From contig CANGKZ010000002.1 in assembly GCA_947454705.1 (NCBI GenBank), forward strand, positions 142,882 to 206,881: DNA of 64,000 nucleotides. Direction: 5' to 3'. Shown in pieces: positions 26,676 through 33,356 of this stretch (the stretch's first letter is position 1; every line of letters starts with the position of its first letter). Both the position numbers and the translations under genes were made by a program. The notes beneath the pieces were generated by a model. It saw nothing but the letters and a program-made list of their open reading frames with translations, was not told the DNA's origin and searched no databases. The stretch is from Verrucomicrobiota bacterium (lineage in GTDB: Bacteria; Verrucomicrobiota; Verrucomicrobiia; Limisphaerales; UBA9464).

Positions 26676-28040
26676 TCAGATCGCGAAGTCGTTGTATTCC
26701 GGTTTCACCGCTTCGAGGGCGGGTTGCAGCATGCCGGCGGCGACGGTGGCGTTGGTGCCTTGTTCGATCAGGATGAAGGATCCGGTCAGACGGTTGGTCG
26801 CGTAGCCGTCGTAGATCAGCGGCTTGGCGGTCTTGATGCGGATCTCACCAATGTCGTTCAACACCAGCTCCGAGGGCTCGGGCTGCACTTCGTAGTTGTT
26901 GATGTTGATTCGGCTGTCGATCGAGGTGACCACCGCCTGCACGGTTTGCGTGGTGTGCTTGAGGAAGTACTTCCGGCCGCGTTGCAGCGGACGCGCATTC
27001 ATCCAGCAGACCTTGGCGTGCAGATCCGTTCCCATGCCGGGCAGCGATTCGAGGCCGACAATCATGTCGCCCCGGCTGATGTCGAGATCGTGCGCCAGTT
27101 GGATCGTGACGCTCTGCGGGCAGAAGGCCTCGGGGATGGCGCCATCGTAGGTCCAGATTTCCTTCACCGTGCTGCGATGTCCGCTCGGGAGGACCATGAC
27201 CTTTTGTCCCACCTTAATGATGCCGCTGGCGACCTGGCCGCTCAGGCCGCGGAAGTCGTGAAGCTCCTTGTTGGTCGGGTTGTTTGGGCGATTCACCCAC
27301 TGCACCGGCAGACGGAATCCATTCAGATTGAGATCGCTGGCAATGTGCACCGTTTCCAGATGACCGAGCAGCGTGGGGCCGACGTACCACGGCGTGTGCT
27401 TGGACGGGTCCACGACGTTGTCCCCGTTGAGTGCGCTCATGGGGATGAACTTCACGTCCTTGATGTCGAGGAGCGGGAGGAACTTCTCGAACTCGGAACG
27501 GATCTCCAGGTAGCGCTGCTCGCTCCAGTCCACGAGGTCCATCTTGTTGATGGCGATGACCAGATGGGGGATGCGCAGGAGCGAGGCGAGGTAGGTGTGG
27601 CGGCGGCTCTGCTCGATGACGCCTTGGCGCGCGTCCACGAGGACGATCGACAGGTTTGCCGTGGAGGCGCCGGTCACCATGTTGCGCGTGTACTGCACGT
27701 GCCCCGGGGTGTCGGCCACGATGAACTTGCGTCGGGGCGTGGCGAAGTAGCGGTACGCCACATCGATCGTGATGCCCTGTTCGCGTTCCGCGCGGAGACC
27801 GTCGGTGAGGTTCGCGAGGTTGATCTGTCCGCCGCCGGTGAGGTCGGCCGAACGTTCGAGGGCTTCGATCTGATCCTCCATCAGCGACTTGGAGTCATAC
27901 AACAAGCGGCCGATCAGGGTGGACTTGCCGTCATCCACCGATCCGCACGTGTTGAAGCGCAGGAGTTCGACCGGCGCGCCGGAAGAGGGGGATTGGGAGA
28001 TCGGAGATCGGAGATCGGAGATCGTGGGTGGGTTCGACAT
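26676..28040 (-). CDS. cysN: Sulfate adenylyltransferase subunit 1 (GTPase)
   Basis: GTPase subunit of ATP sulfurylase; with CysD it makes adenosine 5'-phosphosulfate. 454 residues, without the C-terminal APS-kinase domain of NodQ-type fusions. G-motifs are intact: GSVDDGKST at 33-41, DTPGH, and NKMDLVDW. The EF-Tu-like domains 2 and 3 follow. The first 20 residues (TISDLRSPISQSPSS) are low in complexity and encoded by a 7-bp tandem repeat (27997-28024), so the functional protein begins at APVELLRFN. It is the last gene of the cysH-cysD-cysN operon, separated from cysD by a four-helix-bundle gene remnant. Confidence 0.95.
   Translation of the reverse strand: MSNPPTISDLRSPISQSPSSGAPVELLRFNTCGSVDDGKSTLIGRLLYDSKSLMEDQIEALERSADLTGGGQINLANLTDGLRAEREQGITIDVAYRYFATPRRKFIVADTPGHVQYTRNMVTGASTANLSIVLVDARQGVIEQSRRHTYLASLLRIPHLVIAINKMDLVDWSEQRYLEIRSEFEKFLPLLDIKDVKFIPMSALNGDNVVDPSKHTPWYVGPTLLGHLETVHIASDLNLNGFRLPVQWVNRPNNPTNKELHDFRGLSGQVASGIIKVGQKVMVLPSGHRSTVKEIWTYDGAIPEAFCPQSVTIQLAHDLDISRGDMIVGLESLPGMGTDLHAKVCWMNARPLQRGRKYFLKHTTQTVQAVVTSIDSRININNYEVQPEPSELVLNDIGEIRIKTAKPLIYDGYATNRLTGSFILIEQGTNATVAAGMLQPALEAVKPEYNDFAI
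27997..28024. repeat. Perfect 7-bp tandem repeat inside the 5' end of cysN
   Basis: Four exact copies of GAGATCG. On the coding (minus) strand they encode ISDLRSPIS, the low-complexity N-terminus of CysN. The array is followed outside the gene by another heptamer array at 28060-28087. Confidence 0.9.
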
Positions 28041-28059
28041 GGCGAAAGGGAGTGGGAGG

Positions 28060-28087
28060 AGCTGGAAGCTGGGAGCTGGCAGTTAGG
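28060..28087. repeat. Heptamer array AGCTGGN next to the four-helix-bundle remnant
   Basis: Four units: AGCTGGA, AGCTGGG, AGCTGGC, AGTTAGG. The last one contains, on the minus strand, the stop codon of the four-helix-bundle remnant. A related array with GGAGATG/GGAGCTG/GCAGATG units is at 57493-57513, and its complement is at 9382-9416. Confidence 0.75.
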
Positions 28088-28235
28088 CGGATGCGGTTCG
28101 GCGCTGGGTGGTCCGGATCAGGCCGGAGACCAACCGCCCGGTTTGAGCAACGAAAGCCATCATCTTTTGATGTTCTTCAACGGTGAGATACGCGGCATCC
28201 AACATGACGTAAGAACGAGAACGAACTTCTCCAAA
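28083..28235 (-). pseudogene. Remnant of a four-helix-bundle (S23/IVP-like) gene
   Basis: After the cysD stop codon the minus strand encodes GEVRSRSYVMLDAAYL, TVEEHQKMMAFVAQTG and RLVSGLIRTTQRR in one frame to a stop at 28083. This matches the last third of four-helix-bundle proteins (…AxYLxxEEh…L…hGRhLxGLIR…). It aligns with the C-terminus of the intact copy at 29216-29719 (ERYLPAEEIAALRES ... MLAGYLRYLRER). The start and first helices are missing, so it is a truncated copy. The stop codon falls in the heptamer array at 28060-28087. It interrupts the cysD-cysN spacing. Confidence 0.7.
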
Positions 28236-28237
28236 GA

Positions 28238-29176
28238 TCAGAAATAGCCTGCTTTCTTGCGGTCCTCCATGGCGGCTTCGCTGGCTTTGTCGTCGGCGCG
28301 GGTGCCGCGTTCGGTGACGCGGGCGGCGGAGACTTCGCCGATGATGTCGTCCACGGTGTTCGCCGGGCTCTCGATCATGCCGGTGCTGATCATGTCGGCA
28401 ATCGTTCGCACGCGGACCACGAGCGTTTTGATCGGTTCCTTGGCGGTCGGACGCGCGCCGGCGTACGGATCGGGCTTGGTGGCGTCGGTGTGGGCCGGCG
28501 GGACCGGCAGCCATTGTCCGCCGCGACGGAAGCACTCGCGCTGGTGGCTGAAGTAGATGTTGGGAACTTCGAGGCGCTCCTTCTTGATGTATTCCCAGAC
28601 GTCCATTTCGGTCCAGTTGGACAGCGGGAAGACGCGCATGTTTTCGCCCGGGTTGAGGCGGCCGTTGTAGAGATTCCAGATCTCCGGGCGCTGGTTCTTG
28701 GGGTCCCACTGACCGAAGGCGTCGCGGAAGCTGAAGAACCGTTCCTTGGCGCGGGCTTTTTCCTCATCGCGTCGGGCGCCGCCGATGGCGCAGTCGAAGC
28801 GGAATTCCTCGATGGCTCCGAGGAGCACCGGGATTTGGAGTTTGTTGCGGCTGATCTCGCCGGGGGCCGGGACGGCGGTGCCGTTGGCGATGGCCTGATC
28901 GACGGTGCGGACGATGAGTTTGGCTCCGAGTTCAGCGGCGCGGCGGTCGCGGAATTCGATCAGCTCGGGGAATTCGTGTCCGGTCTCGACGTTGAGGAAC
29001 GGCATCGGGATGTCGGAAGGCCGGAACGCCTTTTCCGCGAGTCGGAGGAGGCAGATGGAATCCTTGCCGCCGGAGAAGAGCAGGGCGGGCCGCTCGAATT
29101 CAGCCGCCACCTCGCGCATGATGTGGATGGCCTCCGTTTCGAGGTACTCAAGATGGTCCAGATGGTACGATTTCAT
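28238..29176 (-). CDS. cysD: Sulfate adenylyltransferase subunit 2
   Basis: ATP-PPi-lyase subunit of ATP sulfurylase, partner of CysN. 312 residues, close to the usual 302. The PP-loop SGGKDS is at 35-40. FLNVETGHEFPELIEFRD, AIGGARRDEEKARAKERFFSFRD and the C-terminal GRATERGTRADD-like block (here ARVTERGTRADDKASEAAMEDRKKAGYF) are all standard. The start is ATG 29176; 14 bases before it lies the left octamer array of the four-helix-bundle cassette, so the native cysH-cysD spacing has been expanded to about 600 bp. Reading through the cassette is needed for cysH-cysD-cysN to stay one operon, unless a new promoter lies inside it. Confidence 0.96.
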   Translation of the reverse strand: MKSYHLDHLEYLETEAIHIMREVAAEFERPALLFSGGKDSICLLRLAEKAFRPSDIPMPFLNVETGHEFPELIEFRDRRAAELGAKLIVRTVDQAIANGTAVPAPGEISRNKLQIPVLLGAIEEFRFDCAIGGARRDEEKARAKERFFSFRDAFGQWDPKNQRPEIWNLYNGRLNPGENMRVFPLSNWTEMDVWEYIKKERLEVPNIYFSHQRECFRRGGQWLPVPPAHTDATKPDPYAGARPTAKEPIKTLVVRVRTIADMISTGMIESPANTVDDIIGEVSAARVTERGTRADDKASEAAMEDRKKAGYF

Positions 29177-29190
29177 TGCTGAAAGCAGTC

Positions 29191-29222
29191 GTTGAAAGGT
29201 TGAAACGTTGAAGCGTTAAAGG
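29191..29222 (+). repeat. Left inverted octamer array of the four-helix-bundle cassette
   Basis: Units GTTGAAAG, GTTGAAAC, GTTGAAGC, GTTAAAGG, followed by GGGG. The array is inverted relative to that at 29762-29793. The TAA stop codon of the four-helix-bundle gene (29216-29218, minus strand) lies in its last unit. Confidence 0.85.
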
Positions 29223-29719
29223 GGGGAAGAGCCAAGGGTCTCCTCTTCGCCGTCGAATAGGTCGGATGGGGAATCGGTTTCGTGCAGGGCAAGTGATGCT
29301 CCCTGCTTTCGTTCGCGCAGGTATCGGAGGTATCCGGCAAGCATCCGGTGGATTTTCCATGCGGACTCCCTCAAAGCCGCGATCTCTTCGGCCGGGAGGT
29401 ATCGTTCGTCTTCGCAGACGTTGAGGTCGTCGATCAATTCCTCCAGAGAGCCACGCGAAATCAGGGTGAATCGGATTTGATCCAGGTAGTGAAAACGTCC
29501 GTGCCCTTCGGCGATGTTGTTGGTCAATGAAACGGCAGCGCGCCGAATTTGGCCGGCCAAACCAAACCGTTCCGATTCGGGGAGGCCGCGTGCGACCGCG
29601 TACATGACCCGTCGGAACTCCCGCGAAAGGCGGTAGACCTCCAAGTCCTCAAACGTCTTGAAGCTCCGTTGGGAGACCGGAGCTTCTGCAGGGGCTGCGT
29701 TGTGGTTGGTTTGTTTCAC
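29216..29719 (-). CDS. Four-helix-bundle protein (S23/IVP-like)
   Basis: 167 residues. The motif FKTFEDLEVYRLSREFRRVMYAVARGLPESERFGLAGQIRRAAVSLTNNIAEGHGR covers helices 1 and 2 and is the hallmark of the family found in 23S rRNA intervening sequences and scattered in many genomes; the Avd accessory protein of diversity-generating retroelements has the same fold. FTLISRGSLEELIDDL and ERYLPAEEIAALRES give helices 3 and 4. A polar tail of about 25 residues follows. The start is GTG 29719. Pentameric bundles with basic surfaces bind nucleic acid in Avd; here the function is unknown and no reverse transcriptase or variable repeat is nearby. Confidence 0.88.
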   Translation of the reverse strand: MKQTNHNAAPAEAPVSQRSFKTFEDLEVYRLSREFRRVMYAVARGLPESERFGLAGQIRRAAVSLTNNIAEGHGRFHYLDQIRFTLISRGSLEELIDDLNVCEDERYLPAEEIAALRESAWKIHRMLAGYLRYLRERKQGASLALHETDSPSDLFDGEEETLGSSPL

Positions 29720-29761
29720 ACGAGTAGGTCAACGGAGTCGAATGCGTTCCAGCGCATGGCC

Positions 29762-29793
29762 CCTTCAACCCTTCAACGCTTCAACCTTTCAAC
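29762..29793 (-). repeat. Right inverted octamer array of the four-helix-bundle cassette
   Basis: Read on the minus strand: GTTGAAAG, GTTGAAGC, GTTGAAGG, GTTGAAGG, then GG. It contains the TGA stop of cysH (29781-29783). Confidence 0.85.
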
Positions 29794-30458
29794 ACACCTC
29801 CGCCAACCGCCTTGCCGCCCCAGGAGGCGTGGAGGCCGCATTCGCGCTTCTCGTCAGCCTTGGCCGGATCGAAGTAGTCCCACTCGTTCGGCAGCGAGTG
29901 CTGCTTCAGGTAGGCTTCCATGTCGGCGTCGGACCAATAAAACAACGGGCTCACCTTCAGGGAGTTGAAATTCGCGTCGGGACTGACGATGTCGAGTCCG
30001 GCGCGGTTCGGGTTCTGCACCTGACGCAACGCCGTGATCCACACCGCGGGCGCGAGCTCGCGCATGCCGCGCTGGAACGGCTCCAGCTTCATCACGGTGC
30101 TAAACGCCTTGATGCGCTCCTCGTTCTCCGGCGTGGGTTCGGGCATCCCGCCATGAACCGCATCGTAGTGCGCCGCGGTGAGCCGGGGCAGATACGCCTT
30201 CCGGTTCAACTTCAGCCGGGCGGTGAGATCCTCGGCGTGCTTGTAGGTGGCAGGACGGTTGTAGCCGTGGTCCACCCAGAGCACCGGAATATCGGGCTGC
30301 ACCTGCGTGACCAGGTGCAGGATCACGGCCTCGTACGGACGGAAATTGGTGGAGACGATCGCGCGGCCGGGCGACTGCTGCAGGGCCCAGCGGATGATGT
30401 CCAGGGGCGATTGAGAGCGGAGCTGGGCGTTCGCCTGGGCGAGGGATTCGGGAGTCAT
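29781..30458 (-). CDS. cysH: Phosphoadenylyl-sulfate (PAPS) reductase-type protein
   Basis: Thioredoxin-dependent reductase that turns activated sulfate into sulfite. 225 residues. The N-terminal PP-loop-like region reads AIVSTNFRPYEAVILHLV, and WVDHGYNRPATYKHAEDL, REL...WITALRQVQNPNRAGLDIV and the catalytic C-terminal motif KRECGLHASWG follow in order. The paired cysteines (CCxxRK and CxxC) of iron-sulfur APS reductases are absent, so PAPS is the expected substrate, but no APS kinase gene lies in the window. The last four residues and stop codon come from the octamer repeat. First gene of the cys operon, start ATG 30458, divergent from the peroxiredoxin gene. Confidence 0.9.
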   Translation of the reverse strand: MTPESLAQANAQLRSQSPLDIIRWALQQSPGRAIVSTNFRPYEAVILHLVTQVQPDIPVLWVDHGYNRPATYKHAEDLTARLKLNRKAYLPRLTAAHYDAVHGGMPEPTPENEERIKAFSTVMKLEPFQRGMRELAPAVWITALRQVQNPNRAGLDIVSPDANFNSLKVSPLFYWSDADMEAYLKQHSLPNEWDYFDPAKADEKRECGLHASWGGKAVGGGVLKG

Positions 30459-30667
30459 GGAGTCGGTGGCGTTCGGAATTACGGGGTCGGTCGGAGAAAA
30501 ACGTTTTGCTGAATTTCAGGGTGACGGCTTGCGCGTTCGCGGGTGTGGGATTAATTCCCGGGTTCGTTGCAGGTACCGGAAGTCCCCAAGGCGGGTGATT
30601 GTTCGGGCCGTTGAAACCGAATCCGCAGTCCTAGTTCCAGCGTTAGAGCTGATTGACCCCTGACATC

Positions 30668-31276
30668 ATGAGCGACATCACCCAGATCCGGGTCGGCCAG
30701 GCCGTTCCCGATTTTGAACTCGAAACCTACGAGCCCTCCACCAGCCAGTTTGGAAAGCTCTCGCTTGCCGCAGAGAAGGCGGCCGGCCGCTGGACCATCC
30801 TGGTGTTCTACCCGGCGGACTTCACGTTTGTGTGCCCGACCGAGCTGGCGGACCTCGCTGAGAAGCACGCAGCGCTGGTGAAGCTGGGCGCGACCGTGGC
30901 CGGTGTTTCCACCGACACCAAGTTCTCCCACCTCGCGTGGCGCAACTCGGAACGCCTCATGGCCGGCGTCCAGTACACCCTCGCCGCGGATCCCACCGGC
31001 GCGCTCTCCAAGCTGCTCGGTGTGTACGACGAGAAGAGCGGCCTCGCCCTGCGCGGCACGTTCATCATCAACCCGTCCGGCGTGCTCGTGTCGTCGGAGA
31101 TCAACTTCTACAACGTCGGACGCGACGCCAACGAACTCCTCCGCAAGATGGAGGCGAACGCGTACCTCATCGACCATCCCGCCGAGGCCTGCCCCGCGCG
31201 ATGGAAGCCGGGCGCAAAGACCCTCGCGCCGAACGAGAAGATGGTCGGCAAGGTCTATGAAGCGTTGAACGGCTGA
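30668..31276 (+). CDS. 2-Cys peroxiredoxin, AhpC/Prx1 type
   Basis: Thiol peroxidase of 202 residues that reduces H2O2 and alkyl hydroperoxides. The peroxidatic cysteine is C56 in FYPADFTFVCPTEL and the resolving cysteine about C175 in PAEACPARW. STDTKFSHLAW and LRGTFIINPSGV are standard. ATG 30668 is chosen; ATG 30653 adds five residues. It ends at a strong shared terminator with cysI. Neighbouring sulfur-assimilation genes on both sides, but on the opposite strand, make a link to thiol metabolism plausible. No AhpF-like reductase is in the window. Confidence 0.94.
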   Translation: MSDITQIRVGQAVPDFELETYEPSTSQFGKLSLAAEKAAGRWTILVFYPADFTFVCPTELADLAEKHAALVKLGATVAGVSTDTKFSHLAWRNSERLMAGVQYTLAADPTGALSKLLGVYDEKSGLALRGTFIINPSGVLVSSEINFYNVGRDANELLRKMEANAYLIDHPAEACPARWKPGAKTLAPNEKMVGKVYEALNG

Positions 31277-31329
31277 GTCCGTCATCGACGTCTTCGTTGC
31301 GGTTGACGCAATCAAGATCAATTCAAGGA

Positions 31330-31360
31330 AAGGGCGGACCCGCATGGGCCCGCCCTTTTT
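31330..31360. terminator. Terminator between peroxiredoxin and cysI genes
   Basis: Stem AAGGGCGG/CCGCCCTT (31330-31337 with 31350-31357), extended by CCC/GGG inside and followed by TTT on the plus strand. The gene pair is convergent; on the minus strand only a short T stretch (TTCC) follows, so it mainly serves the peroxiredoxin gene. Confidence 0.85.
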
Positions 31361-31373
31361 CGTTCCCTGGGGA

Positions 31374-33095
31374 TTAGTTCGCGGCAGCGGGAGCCGGCGC
31401 TGCAGGGGCCGGAGTTTCCGCCCAGACCACGCGGGCTGCCCAATCACCGAAGCGTTCGCCCCCGACGCGTTCCTTCGAGAAGCGGGTCAGCAGGGTGCGG
31501 AGCTCGGGCAGGATTTCGGGTTCCTTCACCACGTCCTTGAACAGGCGGTTCAAGCGGGTGCAGGCCTCGTTGCCGCCGAGGTAGAGCTGATACCGGCCCG
31601 GGCCCTTGCCCACGAAACCGATCTCCGCCATGTACGGACGCGCGCAGCCGTTCGGGCAGCCGGTCATGCGGATGATGATTTCCTCGTTCGACAGACCGGT
31701 CTCGGTGAGCAGGCCTTCGATGCCCGACATGAGGGTCGGCAGATAGCGTTCGCTCTCGGCCAGGCCGAGTCCGCAGGTGGGCATCGAGGGGCAGGCCATC
31801 GAGGCGCGGCGGATTGCGCTCGCCTGATTTTCCACTGGGATGCCGTGGTCGGCCAGCACCTGGGTGATCGCGGCGCGATCCTCCGGACGAATGTTCGCCA
31901 GGATCAGGTTCTGCGACGGAGTGAGCCGGAACTCAGGCGCGAATTTCTGCGCGATGAGCTTCAACGCGGACTTCAGCTTGGTCGTGCCGTTGTCCTTCAC
32001 GCGGCCGGTCTCGACGTAAAGACCGAGGAAGGCCGATCCATCCGCGGCGGTTTCCCAGCCGAAGTGATCGCCCTGCTTGGCGAAGGTGTAGGGCTTCGCA
32101 TCGCCGAGCTTGTAGCCCAGGCGGGTTTCCAATTCGGTGCGGAACCACGCGGCACCCTTTTCCTCGAGCACGTACTTGAGGCGCGCGTGCTTGCGGTTGG
32201 TGCGATCGCCGAAGTCGCGATGGATCATCAAGACGCCGCGGGACACTTCGATCAACTGCTCCGGAGTGAGGAAGCCGATGACGTCGGCAATGCGCGGATA
32301 CGTTTCCTCATTGCCGTGGCTGCGACCGAGTCCGCCGCCAACGGAGAGGTTGTAACCCACCAGCTTGCCGCCTTCTTCGATGGCGATGAAGCCGAGGCAG
32401 TTGGTGAGCACGTCCACGTCGTTCAACGGCTGAACGGCAAAGGCGGTCTTGAACTTGCGGGGCAGGTACTGACGGCCGTAGAGGGGATCGACGAAGTCCT
32501 TGTTCTCCGGGGCTTCGAGATTGAGCTGCACGCCTTCGACCCAGATGGAGTGGTAGGCGCGGGTCTTCGGCATGAGCGCGAGGGAGACCGCCTTGGCGTC
32601 TTCGAGCACCTGACGATGGATCGCGTTGCGGGCCGGAGCGGGCGGGGACATGACGTTGCGGTTCACGTCGCCGCAAGCCGCGACGGTGTCCATCATGGCC
32701 TCGTTCAACTGCTTCATCAGCGGTCCGAGCCCCTGCTTCACCACGCCGTGGAACTGGAAGCTCTGGCGGGAGGTGATGCGCAGCGTCTGGTTGCCGAACT
32801 CGGTCGCGAGACGGTCGTACACCAGGTATTGCGGCGAGGACAGCACGCCGCCGGGGATACGGCCGCGGATCATCCAGATGAACTGCTTGCCGGCCTTGCG
32901 CTTGTCGCGGTCGTCCTGCTGGTAGATCCCGTGGAATTTGAGGAATTGCTCATCATCCGCCGAAAAACAGGCGAGCGAAGCATCCGCCAGCGTGGCGGCA
33001 ATGTTCCCCGCCAGGGTCGGGATCGCGATTTTGAGTTCTTCGTTCCGCGAAAGCTTCTTCGTCGGAACCTCTGCGCCAGCATCAACGACAGCCAT
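31374..33095 (-). CDS. cysI: Assimilatory sulfite reductase hemoprotein (NADPH type beta subunit-like)
   Basis: Siroheme and [4Fe-4S] enzyme reducing sulfite to sulfide. 573 residues. Two ferrite-reductase repeats are visible: the first around RITSRQSFQFHGVVKQ, the second around NLILANIRPEDR. The cluster/siroheme ligands are C435, C441 (CPSMPTC) and C480, C484 (GCPNGC), which is diagnostic. NVMSPPAPARNAIHRQ and GYNLSVGGGLGRSHGNEETYPR fit CysI rather than nitrite reductase. The C-terminus is an Ala/Pro-rich tail. No cysJ flavoprotein lies next to it, so the electron donor (separate CysJ or ferredoxin) is unknown. It is transcribed from a promoter shared with the desulfurase region, 260 bp away. 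Confidence 0.93.
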   Translation of the reverse strand: MAVVDAGAEVPTKKLSRNEELKIAIPTLAGNIAATLADASLACFSADDEQFLKFHGIYQQDDRDKRKAGKQFIWMIRGRIPGGVLSSPQYLVYDRLATEFGNQTLRITSRQSFQFHGVVKQGLGPLMKQLNEAMMDTVAACGDVNRNVMSPPAPARNAIHRQVLEDAKAVSLALMPKTRAYHSIWVEGVQLNLEAPENKDFVDPLYGRQYLPRKFKTAFAVQPLNDVDVLTNCLGFIAIEEGGKLVGYNLSVGGGLGRSHGNEETYPRIADVIGFLTPEQLIEVSRGVLMIHRDFGDRTNRKHARLKYVLEEKGAAWFRTELETRLGYKLGDAKPYTFAKQGDHFGWETAADGSAFLGLYVETGRVKDNGTTKLKSALKLIAQKFAPEFRLTPSQNLILANIRPEDRAAITQVLADHGIPVENQASAIRRASMACPSMPTCGLGLAESERYLPTLMSGIEGLLTETGLSNEEIIIRMTGCPNGCARPYMAEIGFVGKGPGRYQLYLGGNEACTRLNRLFKDVVKEPEILPELRTLLTRFSKERVGGERFGDWAARVVWAETPAPAAPAPAAAN

Positions 33096-33128
33096 AAGAT
33101 AAGTGTTTTACTAAAGATACAGATGATA

Positions 33129-33142
33129 ACCCGAATTCGGGT
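33129..33142. promoter_or_regulatory. Perfect 14-bp palindrome upstream of cysI
   Basis: ACCCGAATTCGGGT, followed by CGGGTC. It lies 34 bases upstream of the cysI start codon in the divergent gap before the cysteine desulfurase gene, a suitable place for an operator. No regulator gene is adjacent and the motif is not one I recognise. The 261-bp gap holds no gene. Confidence 0.4.
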
Positions 33143-33356
33143 CGGGTCAATGCGGTTTTTGTCGGGTGCCGGGCCGCAGCCGGATCGGTCGATTCAACCG
33201 GTTCTGCGGCGCAGTGGGAATCGGGAAATTGGTTTCCACCGAGTTGTGTGTGGAATTTGGGCTGCCTGGGCCTTGAGAATTCACGCCTTGCGCCATCGTC
33301 CCCACGCCGTAACATAGCGGAGTCATTTGATCCGGTTTGATTTTCCCGCCGACCCC

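Larger units (their letters stand above)
29191..29793. mobile_element. Putative transposase-less cassette: inverted octamer arrays around a four-helix-bundle gene
   Basis: A 603-bp unit bounded by inverted 32-bp arrays of the same octamer and containing a single gene for a four-helix-bundle protein. It sits exactly between cysH and cysD, genes normally adjacent. The right array replaces the last codons and stop of cysH (VLKG-stop), and the left array supplies the stop of the internal gene. The same octamer array occurs alone at two other intergenic places in the window. No transposase or target-site duplication is evident. Mobility is inferred from the layout only. Confidence 0.55.

Noticed and set aside
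28238-29176. CRISPR-like interpretation of the repeat arrays around the cys operon
   Set aside because: Units are 7-8 bp, directly adjacent without spacers, and no cas genes are present.
29216-29719. Avd protein of a diversity-generating retroelement
   Set aside because: The fold family is shared, but no reverse transcriptase, template repeat or variable repeat gene lies near.
31344-33317. 657-codon plus-strand frame opposite cysI
   Set aside because: Antisense to an unmistakable sulfite reductase; no motif of its own.
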